DNA of 64,000 nucleotides from Phosphoribacter sp037045055. Its GTDB lineage: Bacteria; Actinomycetota; Actinomycetes; Actinomycetales; Dermatophilaceae. Location: the NCBI GenBank assembly GCA_037045055.1, contig JBAOHJ010000002.1, forward strand, positions 62,001 to 126,000, given 5' to 3'. Position 1 is the stretch's first letter; each line of letters starts with the position of its first letter. Both the position numbers and the translations under genes were made by a program. A model generated the notes under the pieces. The model was not told the origin of the DNA, did not search any database, and worked only from the letters and a program-made list of their open reading frames with translations. Of the stretch, positions 9,819-18,545 are shown piece after piece.

Positions 9819-10622
9819 TCAGAGCCGCCGGTCCGCCAGCACCGGGAACGCCTCGCGGCTCGCGGCCACGACGCCGAGGTCGACCTCGACGGAGAGGACC
9901 TGCTCGTCGGTCCCGGCGGCCGCGATGACCTCTCCGGTCGGCAGCACGACGCAGGAGCGCCCGCCCATCGGCACGTCGGCGTGCGTGCCCGCGGTGTTCG
10001 CGGCGACCACCAGGCACTGGTCCTCGACGGCCCGGGCCCGCACCAGCAGCTCCCAGTGGGCGACCCGGGCCGCGGGCCAGGCCGCCGGCACGAGGAACGC
10101 CTGGGCTCCGGCGTCGAGCTGTCGGCGGTACAGCTCCGGGAAGCGCAGGTCGTAGCACGTCGACAGCCCCGCCCGCAGCCGGGCACCCGAGGGCAGCGGC
10201 AGGTCCGCCACGACGACCTCGTGGCCGGCCTCCATGAGCGTCGGCTCGCCTTGCCCGAAGCCGAACCGGTGGATCTTGCGGTATGCCGCCACGAGACTGC
10301 CGTCGGGCCCGAACACCAGGGCGGTGTTCCACAGGTGCTTGCCCTGCGGCCCGGGCGACGGCGTCCGCTCGACGATGGATCCGGCGTGCACGAGTGCCCC
10401 GGCGTCCCGGGCCGCCGCCGACATGGCCGTCGCGATCGGCCCGTCCAGGCTCTGCGCCCGCCGTCCCCACTCGCGGTAGGCGAACCCGCCGGCCCCCCAC
10501 AGCTCGGGCAGCACGATGAGGTCGTGGCCGGCCAGCCCCCGCACCAGGGCCGCGACCCGATCCACCCGGGCCGGCATGGGCTCGGCGTCGTCGTAGCCGA
10601 TCTGGGCGACGGCGATCTTCAC
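9819..10622 (-). CDS. Carbon-nitrogen hydrolase (nitrilase superfamily)
   Basis: The 267-residue protein has the complete nitrilase-superfamily triad: Glu40 in VLPELWG, Lys116 in YRKIHRFG, and Cys156 in STCYDLRFPELYR. The size and the CYDLRFPELYR motif fit the Nit/omega-amidase branch, which hydrolyses amides of small dicarboxylic or damaged metabolites; the exact substrate is unknown. The GTG start at 10622 gives the typical KIAVAQIGY amino terminus. It is transcribed in the same direction as the acyltransferase 40 bp downstream and the CopD-CtaG gene 79 bp upstream. Confidence 0.88.
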   Translation of the reverse strand: MKIAVAQIGYDDAEPMPARVDRVAALVRGLAGHDLIVLPELWGAGGFAYREWGRRAQSLDGPIATAMSAAARDAGALVHAGSIVERTPSPGPQGKHLWNTALVFGPDGSLVAAYRKIHRFGFGQGEPTLMEAGHEVVVADLPLPSGARLRAGLSTCYDLRFPELYRRQLDAGAQAFLVPAAWPAARVAHWELLVRARAVEDQCLVVAANTAGTHADVPMGGRSCVVLPTGEVIAAAGTDEQVLSVEVDLGVVAASREAFPVLADRRL

Positions 10623-10701
10623 GAGCGGGTCCTGGCGGTGCGCGGCATACCCACATCGTGCCGGACGCGGGCCGCCGTCCGACCCGGCCCGGCATCCCGG
10701 C

Positions 10702-12711
10702 TCAGTCGCCGCCCTCGGCTCGCGACCCGGCCGCCTGCCGGTCGTGCTCGGCGATGACGGCCAGCCGGGCGTTGTACGCCGCGAGCTGGGCGTCGCCGTC
10801 GCGGTCGGCCTGGCGGTCCAGGCGCCTGGACTCGTGCGTGTCGTCGCGCACCCAGGCCAGCGTGACGAGCAGGGCGAGGACCAACGAGGGGAACTCCCCG
10901 ATGCCCCAGGCGATCGAGCCGCCCAGACGCTGGTCGACGAGCAGGTCCGGCACCCACGGGATGGCGATCTGGCGGAAGAAGTCGCCGGCCAGCAGCGTGG
11001 TGCCCTCCTGCAGCGCCACGCCGAAGAACGCATGGAAGGAGATGGTGGCGAAGAGCACGACCAGCCGAGCCCAGGGCGGCCACGGACGCGGGCCGGGGTC
11101 GGTGCCGACGAGGACCATGGCGAACAGGTACCCGGACAGCAGGAAGTGCACGACCATGAGCACGTGCCCGGTGTGGGTGGTCAGCGCCAGCTCGAACAGC
11201 GGCGAGTAGTAGAAGACCACCATGCTGACGAAGAACAGCGCCGCGGCGACGATCGGGTTGGCCATGACCGACAGGTAGCGCGAGTGGACCAGCCCCAGGA
11301 GGATTTCGCGGGGGCCGTAGGTGCCGTCCTTGCGGTGGGTCTGCACGCGCAGCACCAGGGTGAGCGGCGCGGCCAGGACGAGCATGATCGGCACGACCAT
11401 GGCGATGGTCATGTGGCTCACCATGTGCCAGGAGAAGGCCACCCGCCCGTAGATCCCCGGCGCCCCACAGGTGGACCAGACGAAAACGAGCCAGCCGAGG
11501 ACCCACAAGACGCTCCGGCCGACCGGCCAGCGGTCGTGGCGACGGTGCAGCCGGACCACGGCGCCGACGTACAGCGCGATCGCGGCGAGCCCGACGGTGC
11601 CCCAGAGCCAGTCCCAATGCCAGGCGGTGAGCCAGGTCGAGCCGGTGGGGGCCGGGGGCATGGGGTAGTTCGTCAGGGCCTCGGCCATGGTCGCCGCGGG
11701 CGGACGGTCCAGGTTGGGGTTGGCCGATCGGGCCAGCGCGGTGGCCACGCCGACGGTCCCCCCCATGACGGCCAGCTCGACGAGGACCAGCCGGGCGAAG
11801 AGGGCCTTCGAGGCGGGTCGGTCGCGTAACCCCGCGACGACCCGGCGACGCTGGGTCAGCCCGAGGGCGCCCAGGGCGACGAAGGCGGCGACCTTGGCGA
11901 GGATCAAGGCCCCGTATGCCGTGCCGAGGTCGGCGAGCGAGCCCATGCGCACCCACGCGCTGGCCACCCCGGACAGGCCTACGGTGACGAAACCCCAGAA
12001 GGCGACCGTGGAGTACCGCTGCACGACCACGGGCAGCCAGCTGCCCAGGGCGGGTCGCAGCACGGCCAGGGCGGCCAGTCCACCGACCCATAGGGCGGTG
12101 CCCACGAGGTGGAAGGCCAAGGCGTTGACCGCGGTCTCGTGCTCGGCGGTGCTCGCCGCGTGACCGGCCAGGGCCAGGGGCAGCAGCGCGACGACGGCCA
12201 GCCCGCCCGCCCAGCCGATGGCCCGCCGGCTGGTCCCCGAGGAGGCCACCGCGACGGCGAGCGCGGCGACGGCGGCGCTGATCAGGCCCTCGCGCAGCGG
12301 CTCGAGGGACCACACGAACGCCCGGAACTGCTGCACGAACCCGGCCGAGCCCACCGGCGTGCCGGCGGCGTCGGCGAAACCGAGGACCACGCCCGCTAGA
12401 CCGGCCAGCACCCACACCAGACCGGTGCGCACGGCCACCCGGCGGGCCCGCTCGACGGCCTCACGGGCCCGGTCGGGGATGGCCACGGTGGCCAGGAACA
12501 GCAGTCCACAGGTGGCCGCCGCGGCCAGGTCGTGCACCGCCCGGGTCAGCGGCAGACCCCACCGGACCAGCGCACCGGGGTCGTCGACCCCCGGCACCGC
12601 CGGCTGGGCGGCCTGCCCGACCACGACGGCGACGGCGCACCCGACCAGGGCGAGCGCGAGCAACAGCGTGGCGGGCCGCAGCACGCTGCGGTCGAGGGGG
12701 CCGGACGGCAT
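10702..12711 (-). CDS. CopD/CtaG fusion: copper resistance and cytochrome oxidase assembly membrane protein
   Basis: The 669-residue polytopic membrane protein has two parts. The N-terminal half (to about residue 330) resembles the CopD copper-uptake domain. The C-terminal half (from about residue 370) is a caa3-type CtaG domain with histidine-rich helices (SWHMVSHMTIAMV, THTGHVLMVVHFL, ATISFHAFFGV) suited to copper handling. Proteins with this fusion are common in actinobacteria and are thought to deliver copper to cytochrome oxidase. The ATG at 12711 lies inside a CGGCATAC octamer and is divergent from the neighbouring gene with only 26 bases between the two start codons, so the two promoters overlap. 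Confidence 0.88.
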   Translation of the reverse strand: MPSGPLDRSVLRPATLLLALALVGCAVAVVVGQAAQPAVPGVDDPGALVRWGLPLTRAVHDLAAAATCGLLFLATVAIPDRAREAVERARRVAVRTGLVWVLAGLAGVVLGFADAAGTPVGSAGFVQQFRAFVWSLEPLREGLISAAVAALAVAVASSGTSRRAIGWAGGLAVVALLPLALAGHAASTAEHETAVNALAFHLVGTALWVGGLAALAVLRPALGSWLPVVVQRYSTVAFWGFVTVGLSGVASAWVRMGSLADLGTAYGALILAKVAAFVALGALGLTQRRRVVAGLRDRPASKALFARLVLVELAVMGGTVGVATALARSANPNLDRPPAATMAEALTNYPMPPAPTGSTWLTAWHWDWLWGTVGLAAIALYVGAVVRLHRRHDRWPVGRSVLWVLGWLVFVWSTCGAPGIYGRVAFSWHMVSHMTIAMVVPIMLVLAAPLTLVLRVQTHRKDGTYGPREILLGLVHSRYLSVMANPIVAAALFFVSMVVFYYSPLFELALTTHTGHVLMVVHFLLSGYLFAMVLVGTDPGPRPWPPWARLVVLFATISFHAFFGVALQEGTTLLAGDFFRQIAIPWVPDLLVDQRLGGSIAWGIGEFPSLVLALLVTLAWVRDDTHESRRLDRQADRDGDAQLAAYNARLAVIAEHDRQAAGSRAEGGD

Positions 12712-12725
12712 ACCCCCAGCGTAAG

Positions 12726-12731
12726 TACAGT
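12726..12731 (+). promoter_or_regulatory. -10 box for leaderless mRNA of the 12738 gene
   Basis: TACAGT ends six bases before the ATG at 12738, which places transcription start at the A of the start codon. No Shine-Dalgarno sequence is present. No clear -35 box is seen. Confidence 0.6.
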
Positions 12732-12737
12732 GGTCGT

Positions 12738-13589
12738 ATGCCGGTGCACCCCCCCGCCCCCTCGGATCTCCCGGGTCTGGTCGAGGCCTTCGCCCGGACG
12801 GCGCAGGCGGTGGTCGATCTCGGGTCGACGTGTGCGGCGGCCGACTTCGACCTGCCCACCGACTGCCCCGGGTGGAGCGTGCAGGACCAGATCAGTCACG
12901 TGGCCTCGGTGGAGTGCTGGCTGGAGGGGGCCCCGGTGGAGCAGCTCGACCTGCCCGACCTGCCGCATGTGCGCCACCGATTCGGGCGGATCGTGGAGAT
13001 GGGGGTGGCGGCCCGCCGGGACCGCGACGGCGCCGACGTGGTCAAGGAACTGTCCGACGTGCTGCGGCTGCGGCTGGCCCATCTGCGCGACCCCGCGCTG
13101 GACCCCGACTCGGTCGTCGAGAGCCCGCTGGGGTCCCGCTCCGCCGCGGCCCTGGTGGCCCTGCGGATCAAGGACATCTGGTGCCACGAGCAGGACATCC
13201 GCACCGCCCTGGGGCGGCCGGGCAACCTCGACTCGGCCGCCGCGGCCACCTTCTTGTCCGGCGTCGTCGACGCCCTGCCGGAGCTGGTGGCGACCGAGGC
13301 CGCAGTCCCCGTCGGGCACACGGTCATCATCGACTGCACCGGCCCGGTCGTCGCCCGGGTCGGGGTGCGCGTGGTCGAGGGCCCCGACGGCACACCCGCG
13401 CCGGAGCTGCTGTTCAGCGGCACCGCCACCCCGCACGTCGAGGGCCCGACGACGACGATCATCCTCAACACCGAGGCGCTGACCCGTCGAGCCGCCGGGC
13501 GGCGCTCGGTGGCGGACCTGCACTACACCGTGGTGGGGGACGAGGACATCGCTCGGGCCGTGCTCGAGGCGCTGCCGATGACCCCGTAG
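12738..13589 (+). CDS. Maleylpyruvate isomerase family mycothiol-dependent enzyme
   Basis: The 283-residue protein belongs to the DinB/MDMPI fold. It has the CPGWSVQDQISHVASVE segment near residues 39-55 and the later histidine in IKDIWCHEQDIRTAL, which together supply the usual metal-binding histidines, followed by the C-terminal alpha/beta domain. Family members use mycothiol as cofactor or as target thiol; the substrate here is unknown. The start is ATG at 12738, part of a GTATGCCG octamer, and the mRNA is probably leaderless. It is divergent from the CopD-CtaG gene and precedes the marR gene by 88 bp. Confidence 0.85.
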   Translation: MPVHPPAPSDLPGLVEAFARTAQAVVDLGSTCAAADFDLPTDCPGWSVQDQISHVASVECWLEGAPVEQLDLPDLPHVRHRFGRIVEMGVAARRDRDGADVVKELSDVLRLRLAHLRDPALDPDSVVESPLGSRSAAALVALRIKDIWCHEQDIRTALGRPGNLDSAAAATFLSGVVDALPELVATEAAVPVGHTVIIDCTGPVVARVGVRVVEGPDGTPAPELLFSGTATPHVEGPTTTIILNTEALTRRAAGRRSVADLHYTVVGDEDIARAVLEALPMTP

Positions 13590-13611
13590 CCGACACGGCG
13601 GGCCCCTGGCC

Positions 13612-13661
13612 TTTGTTTGCCACACGCAACCAGTTATGAGACAGTTGCGTGTCGCACGCAA
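13612..13661 (+). promoter_or_regulatory. marR promoter with three half-sites
   Basis: A -35-like TTTGTT (13612-13617) and -10-like TTATGA (13634-13639) have a 16-base spacer. CACGCAAC (13623-13630) lies between them, and GTTGCGTG (13644-13651) and CACGCAA (13655-13661) follow the -10. The first pair forms an inverted repeat with a 13-base gap and the second pair a tight inverted repeat (TTGCGTG-TCG-CACGCAA). This arrangement fits autorepression by the MarR protein encoded next. Confidence 0.65.
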
Positions 13662-13677
13662 TGAAGGGGGGTATGCC

Positions 13678-14139
13678 GTGCCGCTCGCCGATCGCACGAC
13701 CGAGCAGCTCGGGGCCGAGCTCATCCGCATGGTCAAGGTCCTGGTGTCGGTGCGCGCATACGCTCCGGCGCCCGACCCGGGCGTGGACCACACGCACTAC
13801 CCGGTGCTGTTCGCCCTGGCGCGCGACCCCGGGAGGGTCTCGGACCTGGCCGGGTGCGTGCACGCCGACGTCTCGACGGTGAGCCGTCAGGTGAGTCACC
13901 TCGTCGAGCACGGCTTGGTCGCCAAGACCCCGGACCCCCAGGACGGGCGCGTGCACCGGCTCAGCCTCACCGACCGCGGCCGCGCCGTGATCGACCAGAT
14001 CGTCACGACCCGCGGACAGTGGCTGCGCCGGGTCATGCACGACTGGACCGACGCCGAGGCCACCTCGTTCCTGGGCCACCTCGCGCGATTCTCCGACGAC
14101 CTCGAGCGCGCCAAGGCCGCCCTGCGCGCCCGCAGCTGA
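13678..14139 (+). CDS. MarR family transcriptional regulator
   Basis: The 153-residue protein has the MarR winged helix: VSDLAGCVHADVSTVSRQVSHLVEHGLV (recognition helix) followed by the DGRVHRLSLTDRG wing. The GTG at 13678 is chosen because GAAGGGGGG lies just upstream and because an in-frame ATG at 13636 sits inside the -10 box. It most likely represses itself and the DHA2 exporter whose ATG is 62 bp downstream, releasing DNA when it binds a toxic or aromatic ligand. Confidence 0.9.
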   Translation: MPLADRTTEQLGAELIRMVKVLVSVRAYAPAPDPGVDHTHYPVLFALARDPGRVSDLAGCVHADVSTVSRQVSHLVEHGLVAKTPDPQDGRVHRLSLTDRGRAVIDQIVTTRGQWLRRVMHDWTDAEATSFLGHLARFSDDLERAKAALRARS

Positions 14140-14200
14140 CGGCATACCCCCGAGAACTCCCCGACCATTGCGCAGCACCGCACCCAGCATCAGGAGCACG

Positions 14201-16036
14201 ATGTCCACCCAGATCCGAGCCGCCGCCGAGCCGGACGCGCCGCTCACCCATCGTCAGATCGTCACCATCCTCGTCGGGCTGATGATGGGGATGTTCCTGG
14301 CCGCCCTCGACCAGACCATCGTCGCCTCCGCGATGCGGGTCATCGCCGACGACCTGCAGGGCCTGTCCGCGCAGGCCTGGGTGACCACGGCCTACCTCAT
14401 CACCTCGACGATCGTCACGCCGCTGTACGGGAAGCTCTCGGACATCTACGGGCGCAAGGGGTTCTTCCTGGCCGCCATCACGATCTTCACCATCGGGTCG
14501 GCGGCGTGCACGTTCGCCTGGTCGATCGGGTCGCTGGCCGCCTTCCGGGCCGTCCAGGGCCTGGGCGCCGGCGGGCTGTTCTCGCTGGCCCTGGCGATCA
14601 TCGGCGACATCGTGCCGCCCCGGGAGCGGGCCAAGTACCAGGGGTACTTCCTCGCCGTCTTCGGGACCTCCTCGGTCCTCGGCCCGGTCATCGGCGGGTT
14701 CTTCGCCGGTGCCGACAGCATCCTCGGCGTCACCGGCTGGCGCTGGGTCTTCCTCGTCAATGTCCCGATCGCCGCCGCCGCGCTCGTCGTGGTCACCCGC
14801 ACCCTGCACCTGCACCACCACCGCCTCGACCACCGGATCGACTGGTGGGGTGCCGTCGCGCTCACCGTCGGTCTGGTCCCGCTGCTCATCGTCGCCGAGC
14901 AGGGCCGCGAGTGGGGCTGGACCTCCCCGACCGCCCTGGCGTGCTACGGCATCGGGGCCGCCGGGTTCGTCGTGGGGCTGCTCGTGGAGCGCTCCATGGG
15001 CGACGAGGCGCTGATCCCGCTGCGGCTGTTCGCCAACCGCACCGTGGGCTGGGCCTCGATCGGGTCGGTGTTCATTGGCATGGGGATGTTCGGCGGCCTG
15101 GCTGCCCTGCCGCTCTACCTGCAGATCGTCAAGGGCGCCTCGGCCACCCAGGCCGGTCTGCAGCTGCTGCCGATGACCCTGGGCATCATGTTCGGCTCGG
15201 TGTTCTCCGGACAGATGATCTCCAGGACCGGCCGCTACCGTCGCTACCCGATCATCGGGGCCGCCCTGCTCGTCGCGGCGCTCTACGCCTTCCACTTCGT
15301 CACCGCCGACACCCCGCTGTGGCAGTCGATGATCGTCATGGTCGTGTTCGGGGTCGGCCTGGGCTTCAACTTCCAGCCGCTCACCCTGGCGATCCAGAAC
15401 GCGGTGAGCCCCCGGGACATCGGGGTGGCGACCTCGTCGGCCACCTTCACCCGGCAGATCGGCGGCACCCTGGGCACCGCGGTGTTCCTCTCGCTGCTGT
15501 TCACCGGGGCCGCGGACAAGATCCCGGCGGCCTACCAGGCGGCGGCCCAGACGCCCGCCTTCCAGTCGGCCATGCAGTCCCCGACCGGCGACGCCGCCGC
15601 GAACGCGTCCTTCATCGCCCAGCTGCGCGACGGATCCTCCGGCGGCGGCGTCGGCAACGCCCTCAACGACTCGTCGTTCCTGCAACAGATCGACCCCACG
15701 CTGGCCCACCCCTTCCTGCAGGGCTTCTCCGAGGCGATGTCCACGGTGTTCCTCGTCGCCGCGGGCATCCTCGTGCTGGCCTTCGTCGCCTCGCTGTTCC
15801 TGCCGCACGTGGAGCTGCGCCGCGGGTCGGCGTACAACCAGCGCGCGCAGGCCGCGGCCGACGGCCGCTCCATCGCGCCGACCCCGCCGGCCGGAGCGGA
15901 CCGGGCGGCCGCACCGACCGGGTCGAACGGCGACGCCCCGGCGGGCACCTCGACGGCACCCTCTCGGCACGCGGGCCGGCCGGCCCCCGAGCCGGACTCG
16001 GCCGAGACGGCATACACGGGTCGCCACCGCGGCTGA
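14201..16036 (+). CDS. MFS multidrug exporter, DHA2 (EmrB/QacA) family
   Basis: The 611-residue protein has about 14 membrane helices, the DHA2 motif LDQTIVASAMRVIADDL in helix 1, the motif A loop GKLSDIYGRKGFF, and motif C-like GTSSVLGPVIGGF. These mark proton-driven drug exporters. The last 70 residues are Ala/Pro-rich and probably cytoplasmic. The ATG at 14201 has AGGAGC at 14192-14197. It forms an operon with the MarR gene upstream. The stop is followed by 50 bp and then the convergent E2 gene. Confidence 0.92.
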   Translation: MSTQIRAAAEPDAPLTHRQIVTILVGLMMGMFLAALDQTIVASAMRVIADDLQGLSAQAWVTTAYLITSTIVTPLYGKLSDIYGRKGFFLAAITIFTIGSAACTFAWSIGSLAAFRAVQGLGAGGLFSLALAIIGDIVPPRERAKYQGYFLAVFGTSSVLGPVIGGFFAGADSILGVTGWRWVFLVNVPIAAAALVVVTRTLHLHHHRLDHRIDWWGAVALTVGLVPLLIVAEQGREWGWTSPTALACYGIGAAGFVVGLLVERSMGDEALIPLRLFANRTVGWASIGSVFIGMGMFGGLAALPLYLQIVKGASATQAGLQLLPMTLGIMFGSVFSGQMISRTGRYRRYPIIGAALLVAALYAFHFVTADTPLWQSMIVMVVFGVGLGFNFQPLTLAIQNAVSPRDIGVATSSATFTRQIGGTLGTAVFLSLLFTGAADKIPAAYQAAAQTPAFQSAMQSPTGDAAANASFIAQLRDGSSGGGVGNALNDSSFLQQIDPTLAHPFLQGFSEAMSTVFLVAAGILVLAFVASLFLPHVELRRGSAYNQRAQAAADGRSIAPTPPAGADRAAAPTGSNGDAPAGTSTAPSRHAGRPAPEPDSAETAYTGRHRG

Positions 16037-16086
16037 GCGGGCCCCGGGCGCGCCGGTATGCCGGTGGGTGCCCGACGCGGGCGCCG

Positions 16087-17553
16087 TTACCCCCAGACCA
16101 GACCGCGGGCCGGGTCGTGCAGGATCGCGGCGAGGTCGGCGAGGTAGCGCGAGCCGAGCTCGCCGTCGACGAGTCGGTGGTCGAAGGACATCCCCAGCGT
16201 GCTCACCTGGCGCACCGCGATCTCGTCACGGCCGTGCGCGTCGGTGACCACCCACGGCTGCTTGCGGATCGCCCCGAGCACGACGATCGCACACTCGCCG
16301 GGGTTGATGATCGGGGTGCCGGTGTCGACGCGGAACACGCCGACGTTGGTGATGGTGATGGTGCCGCCGGCCATGTCGGCCGGCTGGGTGCGGCCCTCGC
16401 GGGCCGTCGCCGTGAGCGCGGCGATGGCGTCGGCGAGCTCACGCATCGTCATCAGGTCGGCGTCCTTGATGGTGGGCACGATGAGCCCGCGCGGCGTGGC
16501 GGCGGCGATGCCGAGGTTGACGTACCCCTTGACGACGATCTCCTGGGCGGCCTCGTCCCACATCGCGTTGATCTGCGGGTGTCGTCGCCAGGCCACGCAC
16601 ATCGCCTTGGCCAGCACGAGCAGCGGGCTGACCTTGACCCCGGCGAACTCCCGGTCGGCGCGCAGCCGCTCGACGAGCTCGACCGTGGCGGTGACGTCGA
16701 CGGTGACCCACTCGGTGACGTGCGGCGCGGTGAAGGCCGAGCCGACCATCGCCTGCGCGGTCATCTTGCGCACCCCCTTGACGGGGATCCGGGTCTCGCC
16801 GCGGACCGGGCGTGCGGGCGGCATACCGGCGGGGGATGCCGGTGCGCCCGCCGCCGCGACCAGCGCCTCGACGTCGGCGCGGGTCACCACGCCCCCCGGG
16901 CCGGTGCCGACGACCCCGGCCAGGTCGATGCCGTGGTCCTTGGCGTACTTGCGCACCGGGGGCTTGGCCAGCGGTCGCGGCCCGGCGACCCCAGGCGCCG
17001 TCGGCGCGGGGGCCGGCGCCGTGGAGGCCACCGGGAGTTCGGTGGCATGGGCGGCGACGAGCGCGCCGGGGCGGGCGCTGGCATGGGCGGCGACCCGCTC
17101 CTCGGGGACGGCCTTGGCCACGGTATGCCGCGGCCGGCGTTTGGCCTCGGTCTGCTTGACCCCGTAGCCGACCAGCACGGCGGTGCGCCCGGTCGAGGTG
17201 GTGGCGCCGATGGTGCCCTCGGGCGCCGCGGTCTCGTCGGCCCGCACCGCAGGCTCGGCCGCCGGTGGCGAGACCTCGGTCGCGGGGGCCGGCGCCGCCG
17301 GGGCCGCCGACCCCCCGGTGTCGACCGAGATGATCGGGGTGCCCACCTCGACGGTGTCGCCGACGGCCACGAGCAGGGCCGCGACCGTGCCGGCATACGG
17401 GATGGGCAGCTCGACGAGGGACTTGGCGGTCTCGATCTCCACGACGATGTCGTTGACCTTGACGACGTCGCCGACGGCGACCTTCCACTCGACGATCTCG
17501 GCCTCGGTGAGGCCCTCGCCCGGGTCGGGGAGACGGAACTGCTCGATTGCCAC
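16087..17553 (-). CDS. bkdC: 2-oxoacid dehydrogenase E2, branched-chain dihydrolipoyl acyltransferase
   Basis: The 488-residue E2 core forms the acyl-transferring centre of the complex. An N-terminal lipoyl domain carries the lipoylated lysine (Lys44 in IETAKSLVE). A long Ala/Pro linker follows, then a peripheral-subunit-binding domain (about 190-228, PPVRKYAKDHGIDLAGVVGTG), and the acetyltransferase domain ends with SFDHRLVDG, giving catalytic His459 and Asp463. A single lipoyl domain and the order E1alpha-E1beta-E2 fit branched-chain dehydrogenases such as mycobacterial BkdABC better than pyruvate dehydrogenase. GTG at 17553 is used; GTG at 17559 is possible. It is the last gene of the operon. 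E3 is not in the window. Confidence 0.88.
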   Translation of the reverse strand: MAIEQFRLPDPGEGLTEAEIVEWKVAVGDVVKVNDIVVEIETAKSLVELPIPYAGTVAALLVAVGDTVEVGTPIISVDTGGSAAPAAPAPATEVSPPAAEPAVRADETAAPEGTIGATTSTGRTAVLVGYGVKQTEAKRRPRHTVAKAVPEERVAAHASARPGALVAAHATELPVASTAPAPAPTAPGVAGPRPLAKPPVRKYAKDHGIDLAGVVGTGPGGVVTRADVEALVAAAGAPASPAGMPPARPVRGETRIPVKGVRKMTAQAMVGSAFTAPHVTEWVTVDVTATVELVERLRADREFAGVKVSPLLVLAKAMCVAWRRHPQINAMWDEAAQEIVVKGYVNLGIAAATPRGLIVPTIKDADLMTMRELADAIAALTATAREGRTQPADMAGGTITITNVGVFRVDTGTPIINPGECAIVVLGAIRKQPWVVTDAHGRDEIAVRQVSTLGMSFDHRLVDGELGSRYLADLAAILHDPARGLVWG

Positions 17554-17572
17554 GGTGACGGATTCCGCTCTC

Positions 17573-18544
17573 TCAGTAAGCCAACGAACGATCGACAGCA
17601 TCCAGCACGCGGTCGAGGTCGGGGAGGAACTCCTCCTCCAGCCGGGCCGGCGGGTAGGGGACGTCGTATCCGCCGACCCGCAGGACCGGCGCCTCGAGGG
17701 CGTAGAAGCAGCGCTCGGTGACCCGGGCGGCGAGCTCGGCGCCGAACCCGCCGAACACCGGCGCCTCGTGCACGACGACCAGCCGCCCGGTGCGGTGCAC
17801 CGAGGCGGCCAGGGCGTCGACGTCCAGCGGGCTCAGCGAGCGCAGGTCCACGACCTCCAGTTCCTTGCCCTCCTGCGCCGCGGCCTCGGCGGCCTGCAGG
17901 CAGGTCTTCACCATCGGGCCGTATGCCGCGAGCGTGCAGTCCGTGCCCGGGCGGGCGACCTGCGCGGCATACAGGCCGAGGGTGGGCGCGTCGGCGACCG
18001 TGCCCTTGTCCCAGTAACGGCGCTTCGGCTCGTAGAACATCACCGGGTCGTCGGTCTCGATGGCCTGCTGGAGCATCCAGTAGGCGTCGTGGGGGGTGGC
18101 GCAGCAGACCACGCGCAGCCCTGCGGTGTGGGTGAAGTAGGCCTCGTTGGACTCGCTGTGGTGCTCGACCGCGCCGATGCCGCCGCCGACCGGGATGCGG
18201 ATGACCAGGGGCAGGCGTACCGAGCCCAGGGACCGGGAGCGCATCTTGGCCACCTGGCTGACGATGTGGTCGAAGGCCGGGTAGACGAACCCGTCGAACT
18301 GGATCTCCACGACCGGGCGGTAGCCGCGCAGGGCCATGCCGATCGCGGTGCCGACGATGCCGGCCTCGGCCAACGGCGTGTCGATCACCCGGTCCTCGCC
18401 GAAGTCCTTCTGCAGGCTGTCGGTGATCCGGAAGACTCCGCCGAGCTTGCCGATGTCCTCGCCCATGAGCACGACCTTGGGGTCGCGCTCCATGGCCACC
18501 CGCAGCGCGGTGTTGAGCGCCTTGGCGATCGTCATCTGCGTCAT
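17573..18544 (-). CDS. bkdB: 2-oxoacid dehydrogenase E1 beta subunit
   Basis: The 323-residue subunit pairs with E1alpha to decarboxylate branched-chain (or related) 2-oxoacids with thiamine diphosphate. It carries the family segments GEDIGKLGGVFRITDSL, DTPLAEAGIVGTAIGMAL, EIQFDGFVYPAFDHIVSQ and IPVGGGIGAVEHHSES. The ATG at 18544 lies one base after the E1alpha stop, so translation is probably coupled. The downstream E2 gene starts 14-20 bp after the stop. Confidence 0.92.
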   Translation of the reverse strand: MTQMTIAKALNTALRVAMERDPKVVLMGEDIGKLGGVFRITDSLQKDFGEDRVIDTPLAEAGIVGTAIGMALRGYRPVVEIQFDGFVYPAFDHIVSQVAKMRSRSLGSVRLPLVIRIPVGGGIGAVEHHSESNEAYFTHTAGLRVVCCATPHDAYWMLQQAIETDDPVMFYEPKRRYWDKGTVADAPTLGLYAAQVARPGTDCTLAAYGPMVKTCLQAAEAAAQEGKELEVVDLRSLSPLDVDALAASVHRTGRLVVVHEAPVFGGFGAELAARVTERCFYALEAPVLRVGGYDVPYPPARLEEEFLPDLDRVLDAVDRSLAY

Positions 18545-18545
18545 C

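Noticed and set aside
8400..10757. 785-codon plus-strand frame across the acyltransferase and nitrilase genes
   Set aside because: Composition is typical of a shadow frame, and both genes on the other strand have complete family motifs.
13636..13677. ATG at 13636 as start of the MarR protein
   Set aside because: It lies in the -10 box and operator; GTG at 13678 has a ribosome site and gives the normal family length.
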